Assembly (NCBI RefSeq): GCF_047495875.1
Contig: NC_092461.1
Span: 48,985,101-49,049,100, forward strand
DNA length: 64,000 nt
From: Pithys albifrons albifrons
Taxonomy: Eukaryota > Chordata > Aves > Passeriformes > Thamnophilidae
Direction: 5' to 3'
Below are positions 10,946-24,589 of this stretch, piece by piece. The notes beneath the pieces were generated by a model that saw nothing but the letters and a program-made list of their open reading frames with translations, was not told where the DNA came from and did not search any database. Every line of letters begins with the position of its first letter. The first letter of the stretch is position 1. The position numbers and the translations under genes were made by a program.

Positions 10946-13900
10946 TTTTTCAGGCTAACTTGGGGAGGGACTAGGCAGGTAGCTATACAATAGATGTATA
11001 CGTGGTTGCTTGAGAAGCCTTCTTTTCTCTAAATTCAGTTTTGTGTTAAACAGTAAAAATTAAGATTTATCACTCTGTATGAAGTGAAAGTCATGTAAGT
11101 TCCTGGAAAGCTAAAAGGCAATTTGTGGTGTTTTTAGAGCATGACCTTAGATTCAGTTTTTAACAGCAAACCTGCACTAGGCATGGGTGTGCACAAAAGA
11201 GGTTTAGTCTCTTAGCTCGTGTGCATGCAGTGCCCTGAGGCAGCATGGGCTAGTCCAACTCTGCATGTTGTCACGAACCTTTGGCTCTTTTTTTTTAGTG
11301 GTGTTTATTTGAAAAATCTTAACTTTTAACTTCAGCTAACTCCGTATAGTGCTGACTCCTAAGGGAAAGTCTGCACAAGTCTTCAGAAACCTCAATGCTT
11401 TCTTGCCCTGGATTTCATTTAGATAGATGCACAATGTAAAAGTAAAGCAGACTGCTGCAAGTACATGTGCCAACTGCATTGAACAAGGAACTGCTGGAAC
11501 CTGTCAGAGAATTTCTTTATGGTGTTACTGGAGCCTCTTGATTTCTTCAAGGTCCTTTTCTTACTTTCTCATTTTAGCTGTCCCTTCTTGATAAAACTGA
11601 GGAGAAAAGGAGGAGTGTCACAATTGATGCACTGAGGTCTGGATCTTGCAGTCAGACTTTTTGAAACCCCTTTAGTTGGAGAAAGAATTTCTACCCTTTG
11701 GTTGCAAGTGTATTTTACTTAAGTGCCAGCTGGTAGGAAACTTTAACTTCTGTCTCTGTAAAGCAAAGATATTTATAAAACTTGATGATCTTTTACTTGA
11801 AAGTAAAGAAAATTCTCAGTTTGGACTTGAGAACAGTTTTACAGGCCAGCTAAGTAGTTACAAAATTACTTATGTTTTGAAGATGCAATCTAAGAAATAT
11901 TTATTACTGTAATTAAATGTGGCAGTAGCAAAATGAGTAAATAATGATAGTGGGAAATCTGTGGTTTGGTATGGTTTTTGGTTTGGTATGGTTTTGGTTT
12001 TCTGTTTGTTTAACCTGAGATTACTAACTGTCCCTATGTATCAAGAAGTGGTATGTACTGCAGTTTACCTGTTGAGGTTTTTCTCTAGACAAGACAGACT
12101 GCTGCACGGTCTTTGACTAAACACAAATTGCAGGTGCCTAAGAGGATTCAACAGGATTCTGTCATGCAGCCTTAAGGAGAGTTATGTTAACTTATGGATC
12201 AGCTGAAAAAAAAATTCTCTATAAATGATGTGGTCAGAGCAGAAATACTCACTGTACTTGAAGACAGTCTGCCATTAAAGCCAACCTGGAGTCTGAACAC
12301 AGTATGTATTTCAGTTTGATTTGCTAAGTGCTACTGTTTGTATTGCAATTGCAGTTCAGAATTTTAATGAAATATGAAAGCTGGGTGGTTTCTGTGTAGT
12401 ACTTGGAATTAATGTAGCTCTATCATGCTCCCTAGACACCTGCAGCCCCTCTGTTTGCCAAGGCCAGGAGCTGGGGTGTCTGACACTGTCACTGCAGATG
12501 TTGCTGTGGCATGTGAAGTGTTGCTGGTTGTGCATGGCAAACAGCCCCCTGCTGCTGTGGCCTGAAGGCTTCCCTTGTACCACCCTTCAGCCTGTGTCCC
12601 CTTTCCCAAGGAAGATCCAGGGCTGTGGCCCCAGACAGTACTGATGGTGCCAGTTACTCCTCAGGAACAGGGGAAAGTGGTTCCAGCTTTTGGTTGTGTG
12701 CCTGAGCAGTTGCACAGCTGGTTGGCATTTGGATCAGAATAAAAGTGGGTGCTCTGGATCCACCACTGGATGTGTTGCCACTTTCTATGTATTTTTTTTC
12801 TAGATGGGTGGTAGAGTTCTTAATGTGTTTCAGCTTTTAACCCTGTTTTTTAGGAAAAAAAAAAAAGACCAAACAAACCCCAAAACTTACCTTGGGAAGT
12901 GAAAAAAAGAAATATCTTTTAATCCTTGATAGCTGGGTAACTGTGCTGGCTGTGGTTCAGCTTGATCTTGCAGACCAGAGACTTAAATCTTGTGTGAGGA
13001 GAAGAGGTGGGGGATGCTCTTTGGGTTCTGCCAAGGCTTTGGACCACACCTGGAAAGCAAATGCAAACCCCCGGGAACAGCCTGGATGCCGGCAAGGCTG
13101 GCAGGGGCTGCCCAAGGGAGGGGCTCTGTGGTGTTCTCACCACTATAGGTGCTGGCTGTGCCACCTGAATGCTGCAAGGACACAGGAGAAGAAACAGGAT
13201 ATGTACCAAAGATGGTTTAACTGCCTGATCATAACTGAAGGAGAAAATTTCTGTGACTCCCATGTGTGCTGCAAAAAGGTATTAAACATCACACAACACC
13301 TACTTTGCATTTTTCCTTGTGCTGGAAGCACTGTGCTGACTGCAGGCTTCTTGCTCATTCTCTGAGCTCTTATTTCCTCCCTTTATTAAAATTTCAAGTA
13401 AGTAGTGGCATGTACTTCACTACAACAGTTTTCCTAATACTTGTTTTAATATATGAGGGTTGTGTGTGTCAAGTACTTGCCCTGGGGCTTAAGGAAAAAC
13501 ATAATCCATTTACTACCAGCAGCCTGTGCCTGACAGAATCTGCTGCCAAGAGGAGTGGGGGTGTCTGTAGCACTGGGGCTGCCCATGGAAGGCAGGTGAA
13601 GGACTCCAGGACTATTTCCTAAGAGCCTGTCCACTCTGCAGGGGTGGGAATGGTGGGGACCCATCTTATTATAGGCCCTGTTATGCTTGGAGTAACCAGC
13701 TTTCTTACAGTTTACATTTTCAGCTTTTTGCAATTGCCCAGTCTGAGCTGAATTAGGGGCATTAGTAGGATTACCCTGTTGGGTCACAGGACAAAGCTAA
13801 TTGCATTTGTCAGCCTGTGCTGGGAGGGGGCAGCAGGAGCTGGCCCCCCCTCCCTTCAATCCTGACCGACTGCTTCTCTTATATTCAATAGCATTTCATA

Positions 13901-14279
13901 CTTTAGAGGGCAGCTATTTTGTATCAGTAAAAAATTGGAGGGAAAACTAGTTCAGGTCCAAGAATTTGGTTTAGTGATTATTTTAGATTCTGGCTGTATA
14001 TTTTGCTCAGCTGCAAACCCTCTGCCCCTGACTCTTCTTCCTACCATTCAGACAACTACTTGGCTACTTTCTGTCATGAGTTTATTACACCTCTCAAAGG
14101 GCAATCCCTGCTGCAGCAGAGCGGGGCTGTGCCGTACAGATCCCTCGTCCCTTGCTTACTGCAGCCAGTTCGGGGAATGCGGAGCTGGCAGAGCGCTGTG
14201 CTGGGCAGCAGCGTTTGCGTGTGCAGAAGGGCTGCGCTCCAGCGCTGAGATCCGACACTCTCCTCCCAGTAATTCACCT
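10946..14279. other. Intergenic, AZIN1 downstream
   Basis: There is no gene or known repeat that I can support. A small direct repeat of ggtttggtatggtttt occurs at 11963-11995. Open frames on both strands near 12.4-13.8 kb are short, overlap each other and have no recognisable domain. Confidence 0.5.
11963..11995. repeat. Two-copy 16-17 bp tandem repeat
   Basis: Two adjacent copies of ggtttggtatggtttt, differing by one T in the T-run. Simple local duplication, no function inferred. Confidence 0.8.
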
Positions 14280-15610
14280 TCGGAGCCCCACTGCGGGTAC
14301 AGCTGCTTGGAAGCAGCACCTGAAGCGGCGGCGCTGGGACACGGGGATGGAGCAGCCTCAGCTCCTGCCGTCCCTGTCGGGCGGCCCCGCGGCCAGCAGG
14401 GAGCTCCAGCGCCCGCCCGGCGGAGGGGAAGCCCAGCCCTGCCCCCCTCCCCGCCCAGCCCGCGGCCGTGTCCCGGGCGATCCCGTGTCCGGCCCCAGGG
14501 ACTACGGCCCGAGGCGCCACGTCACGGCCTAACGCGCTCCTTAAATGCCCCTGGAAATGCAGACGGGAAAAGCCGTCTGGGTGCGTAAGGCAGTGCCAGC
14601 GACTGCCCCGACAGGCTGTCGGGTTCCTTTGCTGCAGGCTTTTCCAGTCCCGACGGGATGAAACTCTGGGCAGCCCAGTCGGACCTAACGGCTGTACCTG
14701 CCCAGTGGCCGGACCAGAGGCCTCCCGGGGCCCCTTTCCTGCAGAATTACCCCGAGATCCTATGACAACCGGATCACAAAACGCCCTTCCAGTTTGAGCC
14801 GTGCCCCCACCCCGCCTGGGTGCTGCTGGCCCACGGGGCCAGAGCTGTGCCAGCCAGTGACTGAGCAGCACTGGCTGGAAAAGCCACTCCTCACTGAGCT
14901 GAGGATTCAAACCCTTCCTATTCCACGCGAGGATGGGGACTGACCCATCCATGCTAGTGCCAGCTGGAGGGCAGAGGGGGGGGGGGGAGACAGACCAGGG
15001 GACTTGATCTCCACATACACAAATGAACATTCCCATTAAAAGTTTCAATTTCAACAACTCACTGCTATTTTCCAACACCAAACGCCTCAACAGCAAGTTC
15101 CCAGCTAGCTCCAAGTCTCAAGGCCCATGGCCGGGGGACACCGGCACCGCCGGGAAGGCGGAGGAGCAGAGGCGCCTCCTCTGCAGCTGTCCCTGTCCCC
15201 GCGGCGCTGCCCGGCCCGACGTGAGCTGCTCTGGCACGGCTTCAAGGCCGCTGCTCAAGGCCTATGTCGTCAGCAGGGCTGGTGACACGCTTCATGTTAT
15301 TCCCGCACAACAGGAACTGGCCCCGCCAGCAGCCGCTCCCAACATTCTTGCCGCTGCACCCCCTCCATGGGTCGCACCGAGAGGAACGACAGCAGCTGGG
15401 GGACGGGGGACAAGACGGACAGACAGCCCATTGGGGACTGGGAGGTGTAACAGCGACAGCACCGCCCCCCTGCCCTCCCCCGGGTTCAGGTCTCCTTTCT
15501 GCCTCCGGGAGTCGCTGCCAGAGCCAGCCCTGCCCGTGTGGCGCCCGTGGGGCCGCCCCGCCCGGCGCTCCCAGCGTCGCTGCGGGATCTCACCCCCTTA
15601 ATCTCGCCAG
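14280..15610. promoter_or_regulatory. CpG island not assigned to a gene
   Basis: GC content and CpG density rise sharply against both flanks (for example gtcgggcggccccgcggcca and gaggcgccacgtcacggcct). The boundaries are by eye. It lies about 4 kb beyond the AZIN1 polyadenylation signals and 18 kb before the KLF10 island. CCACGTCA at 14517-14524 reads TGACGTGG on the minus strand, the UPRE/ATF-type consensus. Long open frames here (for example minus strand 14074-15114) are expected in stop-poor GC-rich DNA and have no domain I recognise. It could be a promoter of a noncoding RNA, an enhancer island or an alternative promoter; direction unknown. Confidence 0.6.
14976..14987. repeat. G12 mononucleotide run
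   Basis: Twelve consecutive G within the CpG island. Likely length-variable and prone to sequencing error. Confidence 0.9.
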
Positions 15611-18504
15611 CCCAACGCAGTGCAGCTGAAATTTTCCACTTGAGACACACGCAAGACCAGAATAGATTTCCAGGGTATTCTTTTTTTCCCCCACTAGCTA
15701 GAGGAAGACCAGGAAACGTTCAGCAATGCTTGCTTTTAAAACACCCTCTAGATTGCATGGACAGCCCCACAGGGAGCGTCCCTCAGGCTCCAGGCTGCCA
15801 GGCTGGGGGCACGGGCTCAGCTGCTGCTCCCCTGGCAGTTTCAGCCCTTCATCCCTTCGGACCTTCGAGCCACATCCTGTGGAGACACGACGCATTTTTC
15901 CACAGTGTTGCTCAGCGGCTACAAAGGCCATGTGGGACCCTGCAAGGGGGATGGACAGGCTGGAGGTGCCTCGCCTGCCACAGGCAGGGAAAAGTCAAGC
16001 ACAGAAGAGGGATTTCCAGCTTCAGCTCAGCCTACAAAGCAGCGTTTTCTTTGGTGGCTTGTGAAAAATCAAAACAATCCACTGAGCAAAGCTGGTTTAG
16101 CTTAGCTCATTCAGCATGCTGGGCTTCTGCCAAGTCCATTTTGCAATCTCCCTGGAGCAGGGGCTGTCCCATCGCTGATGCTGCCGAAGGGCTGCAGCCT
16201 CTTTCCAGTGATGGCAGGCAGCCCAAAGCCACAGCCCTGCTGTGCCCATGGCACACACCCACCTCCATGGGCTGCTGCTGCTCTGCCTGCTGCCCATCGA
16301 GCATAAGCCCTTGAAGGGTCCACCTGCTCGGGGACTCCTATGGGGTTCAGCCCTCTCAAACAAGGCTGTTAGCAAGTCAAGACAAGAGAGTCACCTGCAG
16401 CCTGGCAAGAAAGGGGCAGGCACATAAAGCCCAGCAGTGGCCTTGCAGCCCACTGTGCACACACAGGTCTTGCTCCAGACCTCAGTGCTCAGGTCTCGAC
16501 CAGCTGGTGCCACTCACCTGGATGCCACTCATGTAGGGCTGCAGCTCTGGGCACCAGCCCTGCACAGCCACACAAAGCTGCTCCTGGCACAAGCAGTCAT
16601 TGGCAACCACGAGGTTGTCCCCCACCCCAGCTCAGTTCCAGGGGTTTCTTTGACATCAAACCTCTCTTAACCAGCAGACCAGTTATGCTGGATGCAAAAT
16701 GAGCAGGAACTAAGTCCTGCCCCTGTGCAAAACCCCGGAGGACATCAGAGCTAGGGAAGTTTCAGAGGAGGCACCTCCGTCTCACACACCAAGTGCCCCA
16801 ACATGCACTCACTCAGGCCAAGCCACTTGGCCCCAGGCACCAGCTCCTTCACACCCACCAGCCAGATCCATGCACCTGCCAGGGCAGGGCAGGAGACCAC
16901 TCTGGATGTGACTTGGACAGCAGGGAGAGGAGAGAGGAGTTGTGGTGCCACTGGCATACTCTGTCATGCCACAGTCTCTGGCAGTTAATTATGTCACCTT
17001 CCCCTCTGCCTCCAGCAGCACTGGGTTTCCCAGGAGCTGGTGCAGGCTCCCTGTGCCATGGACTGAGCCCTTCTGTTTGGCATAATGTTGTGGGCATGAA
17101 GAGGGGACAGCTGGGCTTGCTCTACCTGCCTGTTGCCATATGATCACATTTTCTTTCTGTCTGTGAGCTTTTGCCTTTCACGTGACTACTTACGGTCCAC
17201 CAAACTCAAACTGATGGGGTTTGTCTCATACTGCAGCAACTTTACCTTAAAACATGTTGTCTTGCAAGCTCTCTATTTGCACCTGTTTTACACACACAAA
17301 GCTGGGCTTCGGGACACTTCTGTGGCATTTCCTCATGACATACAATAAATCACTTATTTCTTTATCCAGTACATTTCACAGCTTTACACTGACTAATGAG
17401 ATCTAAGGTGATTTGTTTCATTTTTAATTTCAAATGAAGGACTGCAAGTCCCAGGAGCAGAGTATCAGATAAGGTGCACAATGGAAGGGTGAAGCTGAGG
17501 ACATGCACCATGACATATAAAGCAGCCTGGTCTGGAATAAGCTCACTCAAACCAGTTGAAGGCCCTGACAGAGAGTCAGAAGGCATTGTGTCAGCATTGA
17601 GTAGATTGTTAATTTTTTTTCAAAGAAATTCAGTTTTTACTCTAGGCTCTCTTGCCCAGTTGAGCAAACCGATAAAAGCAAGGAGCAGAACTGTAATGCT
17701 CCAGATGAAAGCACAGTGTTTGGCTGGGTACCGAGCTTGTAATTCACGTGGAGTGTCTATGCTGTCTGTAACTGGCAGCACAGGATGAGCAGAGACAGGC
17801 CTATTAAGTGAGTCCATCTTCTGCTGGAAAAAATCTCTTAAAATCAGTGATTATGGGGTTTCACAACAAATTTCCAAAAGGCCCTTTTACTGTGGTTCAC
17901 AGGCTGTCCTGTGCCCATAGAAAAACAGCAAAGGAAGAAGGTGACGTGGTGGTTTGCCTGTCTCACTGTTAAGGAAATTTTCCTGTCTGACCATTCAGAA
18001 GCTACTCTGTGAGTCTCACTCACACCAACCCCAAATTTTAACTACTGACACTGAAGCCCCTTTGCACTAAGTGCCTTCAGTGAGCTGAGGAGTGCCCCCC
18101 TTGACTCCCTACATACACCACTCTCATACAGTCACTGTCATGGGCCTTGCACACACCTCTTGGTTCAGTGGTGATATTTGGTCTGGGTGTTCATCAGGCT
18201 GTTTATCAGGCCCTTTGGAGTCTCTGGGTGACTATCCATCCTCTGCCCAGGTCTCTGTGCAGGCAAAGGGTCAGTGCCCATCCATGACTCGTGTCCTGCA
18301 AATAATTTATCCCTACCCAGGGCACAGTGTGCAGCTTGCACACTCAGCTACTGGCACTAGGTGTATTTCTTAACATCCCTCAGGTCTCTCCACATCTGTC
18401 ATGAGTTATGAATGAGCAACCATGCCTGTCAGTGCTCCTGAAGGATGATAGTTGCAGCCATGAGCTGCCCCTCCCTGCATGTGCTGTAGGTGCTTTTAGC
18501 ACAC
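15611..18504. other. Intergenic, no supported gene
   Basis: Moderately GC-rich sequence grading to average composition. Open frames are short, overlap on both strands and lack recognisable domains or matched splice sites. I see no known repeat. Confidence 0.5.
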
Positions 18505-18640
18505 AGCAGAATATTCTGAGTTGGAAGGGACTCACAAGGATCACTGAGTCCGGCTCTTAAGTGAATGGCCCCTACAGGGATCAAACCCTCAACCCTGGCA
18601 TTATAAGCCTCATGCTCTGGCCAGCTGAGCCAGTCTCAGG
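18505..18640 (-). mobile_element. tRNA-Ile-derived SINE with CR1-like tail (TguSINE1 type)
   Basis: Read on the minus strand, the head has a tRNA-like A box (GGCTCAGCTGGCCAGAGC), an anticodon-arm-like segment (GGCTTATAATGCC), a B box (GGTTTGATCCC, plus strand 18577-18587) and an acceptor-like GGGGCCA. This is followed by a CR1-type tail that reads on the plus strand as cagaatattctgagttgg and aagggactcacaaggatc. A tRNA-Ile head joined to a CR1 tail is the structure described for the zebra finch TguSINE1 family, mobilised by CR1 in passerines. One B-box CpG has decayed (C to T), so an old, inactive copy. It is not a functional tRNA gene because the arms do not pair cleanly. Confidence 0.8.
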
Positions 18641-21600
18641 GTTCTCCCCCATGAAGTGGAGCTGCTGGACACTCTCCATGCCTCTGGCAGAATGTGGGGC
18701 TGCTCTTGCGGCAGGCACAGAAGGAGCAGGGCCCTGGGGAAGGAACTGACGTCTCCAGGCTGCTCCGTGGCCGCTCCTGTTCAACCAGAGTCAAACCAGA
18801 GTGTGTCTGCACATGTGCAAACGGGGCATGTCCCCAGCCTGGCAGTGCAACCCTGCTCTGCTTGCACCCACAGCAGGGACCACAGACATCCGGAGCAGCC
18901 ACAGGCTCCTCCCCCGAGCGTCACTGGAACACACGCCTGGCTACAATTAAAAACCCAAAAAGGAGAGCAGGAGAATGTGCTGGTGTTCCATGTGAGTACT
19001 CAGCTCTTTTGATCGCAGGGACAGCTGCGGGGCATGCAGTCCTTCCAGGGCTTGGAGCCTGACCTGTTGTCTCTCATTCCTGAAGCCAGAGGCGAAATGG
19101 AGGGAAAGAATCTCTGATAAACTGCTGGGGAAAAGTGAGTATTTTCTTTAACAAAACACCTGCACCATTTCCAGCACTTGCAAGCAAAACAAAATCTGAA
19201 GTCCATGGCATTTCAACATGCACAAGTAATGCAAAGTAATGTTTAAAAACCAGTCTAAAACTTTTAAGCATCTTCCTTTTTATGTGCCTAAAGCACAGCC
19301 AGTCCCTTGCTCAATCTGAGAGTAAGCAAATTCCCAAGTTCTGTTTACTTCAGCATGTTACTCCCAAGGAAATCCTCTCCTTGGTGGCAGCAAAACAGGA
19401 AAATGTCACCCTAAACCAGAAGTCAAACCCAAAAGAGTGGCAATGAGATCCAAGTCAGGTCCGAGGATGGGCTTGTTTTCCCCACACTTGGGCTTGCTCC
19501 AGCACACCATAGTGCATCAGCTCACCTTCTCCATCACCCAGGTAGCGCAGAAAGGCAACACTGACCCTGTGCAGGCCAGAACAGTGCTGGGTAGCCCTGC
19601 TAACAGTGCAAGGACACTGCTGTCTGCCTGACTAGAGCCACTTCTACTGCTCCAACTGGCCTCTCCCCAGGTGGGAGCTGATGGTTTACTTGCAGCACAG
19701 CAGCTGGGAGGGCACTGGGATGGAACACCCACAGCTGCAGCTCCTCCAGGCTTCCAGCAGCACCTTGCCAGATACGGGGAATGGCACAACAAACTGCCTT
19801 GGGAAGCAACAGCGAGACAGACTGTGCTGTCCTCTTCCTGCCCGGACAAAGCTGCCTGTGCAACATGAGAGCTCCCTGCTCGGGACACAGGCACACAGAG
19901 CACCCGTGGCCTCTGCAGCACTTTCACCTACACAACTCTGTTTACAGATTTCACTCCTCGCTTTTTTCCCACCGCTGCAAACCAATACCTGTGTGTGTGC
20001 GGGTGTTGCACTTGGCAGGGCCATGTGGTGTTCTCCTGACATACATTTGAGGCCAGATACTTAACTGTACTGCTGAGAGATTTAAGACAGGAAAACCTTT
20101 CCAGGACATTCAAGCTGTAGGAATAATTATAATAAAAGGCCTTCATAAATGTGTAGGTTTAGTCCTGACAAGCTCATTGCTACTCTAATCAGTACAAAAT
20201 ATAAACAGACTGTGACTTAAGAGCTTTCTCAGTAAACAAAACAGCAAATGAATAAAATAAACTAATATGTCTAGAAAAACAAATGCTTCTTAAAATTCCA
20301 ATTAAACACATTTTTATCTTTATTTTATGGCAGCAAGAAAGAAGCACTTAGAAATTATTTGAACAGGAAAACGGTCTTACCCTGATGTACTAAAATCAGC
20401 AAAGAATTATGGCTGAGATTTTCAAATCTGCCTCAGGGATTCAAGCCTCCAACTAAAACAAACAAAGTGAGCATCCAAATCCTTTAAGCAGCCTCAGAAA
20501 TCCTTCTATCAGTGTGCACAGGGCTATACATATAAATTACATAGAGTTGCATGAGTAAAAGACTTAGTATGTCTTTCACCAAAGTGACCATTTCAAGGGA
20601 TTCTGAGTACATAAATATATAAAAATTAACTCTGGTGAGTTGCGGTATTTGAAAGAGTGCTCTGTTGGTCTCTCATATGATCTAATCAATACTTATTGTT
20701 TATTTAACAAGAGTAAATTTGACCCACAAGTTTCTAAAGCCTCAAGCTCTCCAACAGCCAGTGCCAGCAGGATTATTTAAGGGCATTCACCCAAAGTTGC
20801 CAAATAGCCCTGCAGTAATCAAACAGACCCACACACCATCTGAGTTTGGGCTGGCCAGACCCTGTGCTAATAATAGTCATACCAAAGAGTGGAGAGGGGT
20901 CTGGGCAAATAGGTCTGCTCCTGAAAAACATGGCTTTCCTGTATCATCTGTGTCATCCTAATTCTGATCCATTTAGCTTCCTTCAGCACAGGTCGCAGTG
21001 CTGTGTTTCAACTGAAAGTGTTCACTACCTCCAGCTGCTCTTATATGAAATCTGAACCTTTAATTCACTGCTCATAAGGAAACAGATCCAAACTGTGACA
21101 GACTGACAATATGTAATAATGCAGCTCACACAGGGCACAAAATACAGGGTGGGAGAAGGGGCTGTCACACCAGCTTTAGGAATTCCTAGGACTTTACCAG
21201 AAGTGAGAAGTCCTGGGAACCTGAAGTTCTCTGCCTGATAAAGTAGCAGGCAAAGCTTTCTGGAGGATTCTTATAGATGTTACATGTTCCAGAGAATTAG
21301 ACATTACAGCTTATATTGTACACTGTCTCATGAGGCTGACCTGGATTTGAGGTGAACATCAAATCTTCCTGAACAAAAAGGAAGCCAAAGGGCCTCCTCC
21401 TTTTTTTCTGTACTCGTGTTCCAGTACTGGTTCCAGCCAGTGCTCACAGCTTGTGAGCAGGACCCACAAGGGTGGCATCCACCACGAGTGCATCCGGGTT
21501 TGTGCAGCAAAGGCTGAACACACAAGCAGAACAGATATGTGGCAAATGTGACCCACCTTATCTGACAAAGCCTTTTGTAGGCACAAGAACCCTTACCTGC

Positions 21601-24589
21601 TGCTTTCTCTTCCACCCGCACTCATATTGATGCTGGAAATGTCCTTTTTGGGAGGGCTCTGAAGACAGTATCTGCTAAGCACACAACCCTGACTGCCCTG
21701 AGGGGGACGTGGCTTTTTTCTGATAGTTAAAACTGTCCCAGCTGCAAAACAAACATATGCACACACACAGATATTACACCATAGTTTTTTTACAACTGAT
21801 GCCATCAAATAAATGCAAATGACCTTCAGGACCATCTTGAAAGCTTCTTAGAACTAACTAAAGCATCTTGTTAACTTCTTGAAACTAACAACTAGATGCA
21901 AACTTTCTTCTGGTAGACATCCCTCTTTTGTATTCTGCCTTTCAGTCCTTGCTCAAAACAGTTCACTGCACTGGGATCAACAACTGTAGAATCACACCCT
22001 CTTTATTTCTGCCCAATATCTGCATTTTCAGTCTCTAAACAAAGAGAGATGAAATAGTATTTTGCAAGAATCATTTTATATCCTTCCACTACTGCAAACC
22101 AGGCAAGTTTTTTTCACCAGCACCTGTGAAAAGGCTTTCTGGAAGTTCATCATGGAAATTAACACATCAGTTAAACTTCAGCTGTTCTTCTTTGTGTAGA
22201 AATAGAGCTTACCTGCAAAACCCACCTCAAGCTAACTTGGCAACAGGAAGATACTAGAAGAATGTTGAAAGAAAAAAAAAACATTTCACAAACCCAAACA
22301 CTTCTGGAAGTAGTGAGAAATGAATGTCAAATCTCTCTTGGGACAATGGAGCTAGTTATAAGCAGGCCATCTCCTGGCTTTTTTAATTATTTTAAAATAC
22401 AAGATACACTTGTGAAACCCAAACTGAAAACCAAAGGGATTACAAAGCCTTTGACCCCAGTCTTACGGCTTCACCCAAAGAGACAGACCCAGGTGCCAAA
22501 GAACAGATTCATGATGGACAAGTACATTTCTGAAAACTGAGAGGAACAGAGTCACTGCCCCTCAGCACAGCAAACCTCCAAGAGATGGTGACAGTCAACT
22601 GCCATGCTGTGCACTACATCAAGGGGGAATGGGGGAAAGTCTCTCCTCTCTCCCTGCAGATTTACCCTGATCTGTTGTCAGCAAAGGGCAGTCTGTGCTA
22701 TGTTTGAGTTGCAGACATGCACATGAACACATGCATGCCAAGCAGCCAGCACACAGGCAGGTCCCAGCTCACTCCATCTGTCCCTTCACAACACTCTTCT
22801 CTGCCCAGCTGAAGGTTCTCACTGGCCTCGTGGGCACTCATGGTGGGATCCACCTCACCCTGACTGCTTTGTAGTCACTCACTGTGGTAGTTGCCCAGGC
22901 TCCCATTACTGGCATGGGGAGATGGAGTCAACAGAGCTTAGACTGCAACTCATTCCGCATCAAGGAAAAATGTAACATGCTTGACCCCTGTGGTTTATAT
23001 TTATTAGCACTTCACTGACTATAAAAAGAGCTATAAAAACAGATGTTTGTGTTAATCTTAGAGGAACTCCACCCACAGTGACCCTGGGTACATTTACCTA
23101 CACTTTGTTGTTGGCACCCAAGAACAACCTTGGGATCAGGGTCAAACAGTGCAAACTGATTTAATTCCCTGCTGCTCACAAGGGTCCTTTGGGGCACATG
23201 GCTTGCACCCACAGAAAAGATGAATGAGAGCATGTCAGCTCACAGCCCACCTCCCCAGGGCTCCATGCCTGTGCACTCACCACGCTCCACAGCCTTTCAT
23301 GGCTATTTCACAACAGACATGTGCCTGCACATCTACACCCTTCCAGATACTGACCTCATCCACCATTCCTTTTCCCACTCATGGACAGCAGACTTCGGAC
23401 CAGGGAGACAGCAGTCACAGGCAGGTTGAGATTACTGAGGTCTTTACAAGGCTACCTGCCAGCCCTTTAACTCCAGCACATCACTCACCAGGTCTCCATC
23501 TCAACAGATCAGGGAATCATCACCACACTCTGGAGGCTTGCAGGTCCTGTGGAGCCATGGATACCATAAACCAGTTACACAGGCTCAGTCTGCATCATGG
23601 ATCCCACTGGGATTTGGGTTGTATCCTGTCTACAATGGACAAGCTAGTGCCCTCTTCTAGAAGAAGTTCCATGAGGTCAGGATGTCACTCTGCATGTCAC
23701 CTTAAAACAGGGCCCACACTGCAGGCTTTGGAACATCTTATGAAAATCTGTGAGCAAGTTTTTCTGTTTGTGAGGGCAACCCCCCTGACAGGAGTTCCCT
23801 CCCTGTGGTCTCTGACAAAGCCAACACCATCTCTGCACATTGTGCATTTGGAGAGCAAACAGTGATCTCCTTGTAGCCTCTCGGCATCAATCTGAGATCA
23901 CAGTGGAGATACTTGCACTGAGGAACAACAAACCTGGCTTTCAGGAAGGCTCCTGTTTGGAAGATTTAAAAGTAGAATTGCTTAATACTTATATTGCCAC
24001 CAAGACACTATATGAGCAGAAAAGATGTGGCTCTTATGACATCTCTTTAAATGAAACACAAGGCCTTGATCTCCACAAGTCCCACAAGTATGTCTGTTCT
24101 CTGCCCATAGTTCCTCTGAAATCTTAGGAAAAATAAAGACATCAATTACTAATAGCAAATAGATTGCTTAACAGCATGCCAGTGGTGTGTCTAGTACCAT
24201 GATGCCAAGGGTGTGGTACGTGAGCCAGGCATTTGGCAAGAGACAGCAGCAGGACATGGGAGAGCTCAAGGCCTGCAAGCATATACAGGAGGAGTGTATT
24301 GGGGTGCAAGGAGCCAACTGGATGCACTTTAGTATGTATCATGTGTAGGACATGCTACCTTCATTTTTTCACCTTAATTTTCCTATCTAGGGATTGTTTG
24401 CTGGAATATAAACTAACAGGTATGCAGTAGGATCAAGTATTAGCATCAACAAACTAACACTGCAGGAGCTATTGACATCTCTATCTCATCTGTCATATGG
24501 TGCCAAAGCTAGTCAATAGTTCAAAAATAATTAAAGGTAGATTTAAAGAAAAGAAGGTCCTTTGATCACAGGACTTCTGTCAAAATACA
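18641..24589. other. Intergenic, no supported gene or repeat
   Basis: Nothing here is supported as coding. The longest frame, 23224-23865 on the plus strand, has no domain, no matched splice sites and a composition typical of chance frames. A20-23 kb stretch is AT-rich. No satellite, LINE or LTR could be recognised by eye. Confidence 0.45.

Noticed and set aside
14074..15114. 346-codon minus-strand open frame in the 14-15 kb CpG island
   Set aside because: GC-rich DNA has few stop codons by chance. Several overlapping frames on both strands are equally open and none shows a domain or splice pattern.
18560..18635. tRNA-Ile gene on the minus strand
   Set aside because: The A and B boxes are tRNA-like, but the B box is mutated, the arms do not pair well and a CR1 tail is attached; a SINE explains it.
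23224..23865. 213-codon plus-strand frame in the AZIN1-KLF10 interval
   Set aside because: Low-information Ser/Thr/His-rich translation without domain; an overlapping frame is also open.
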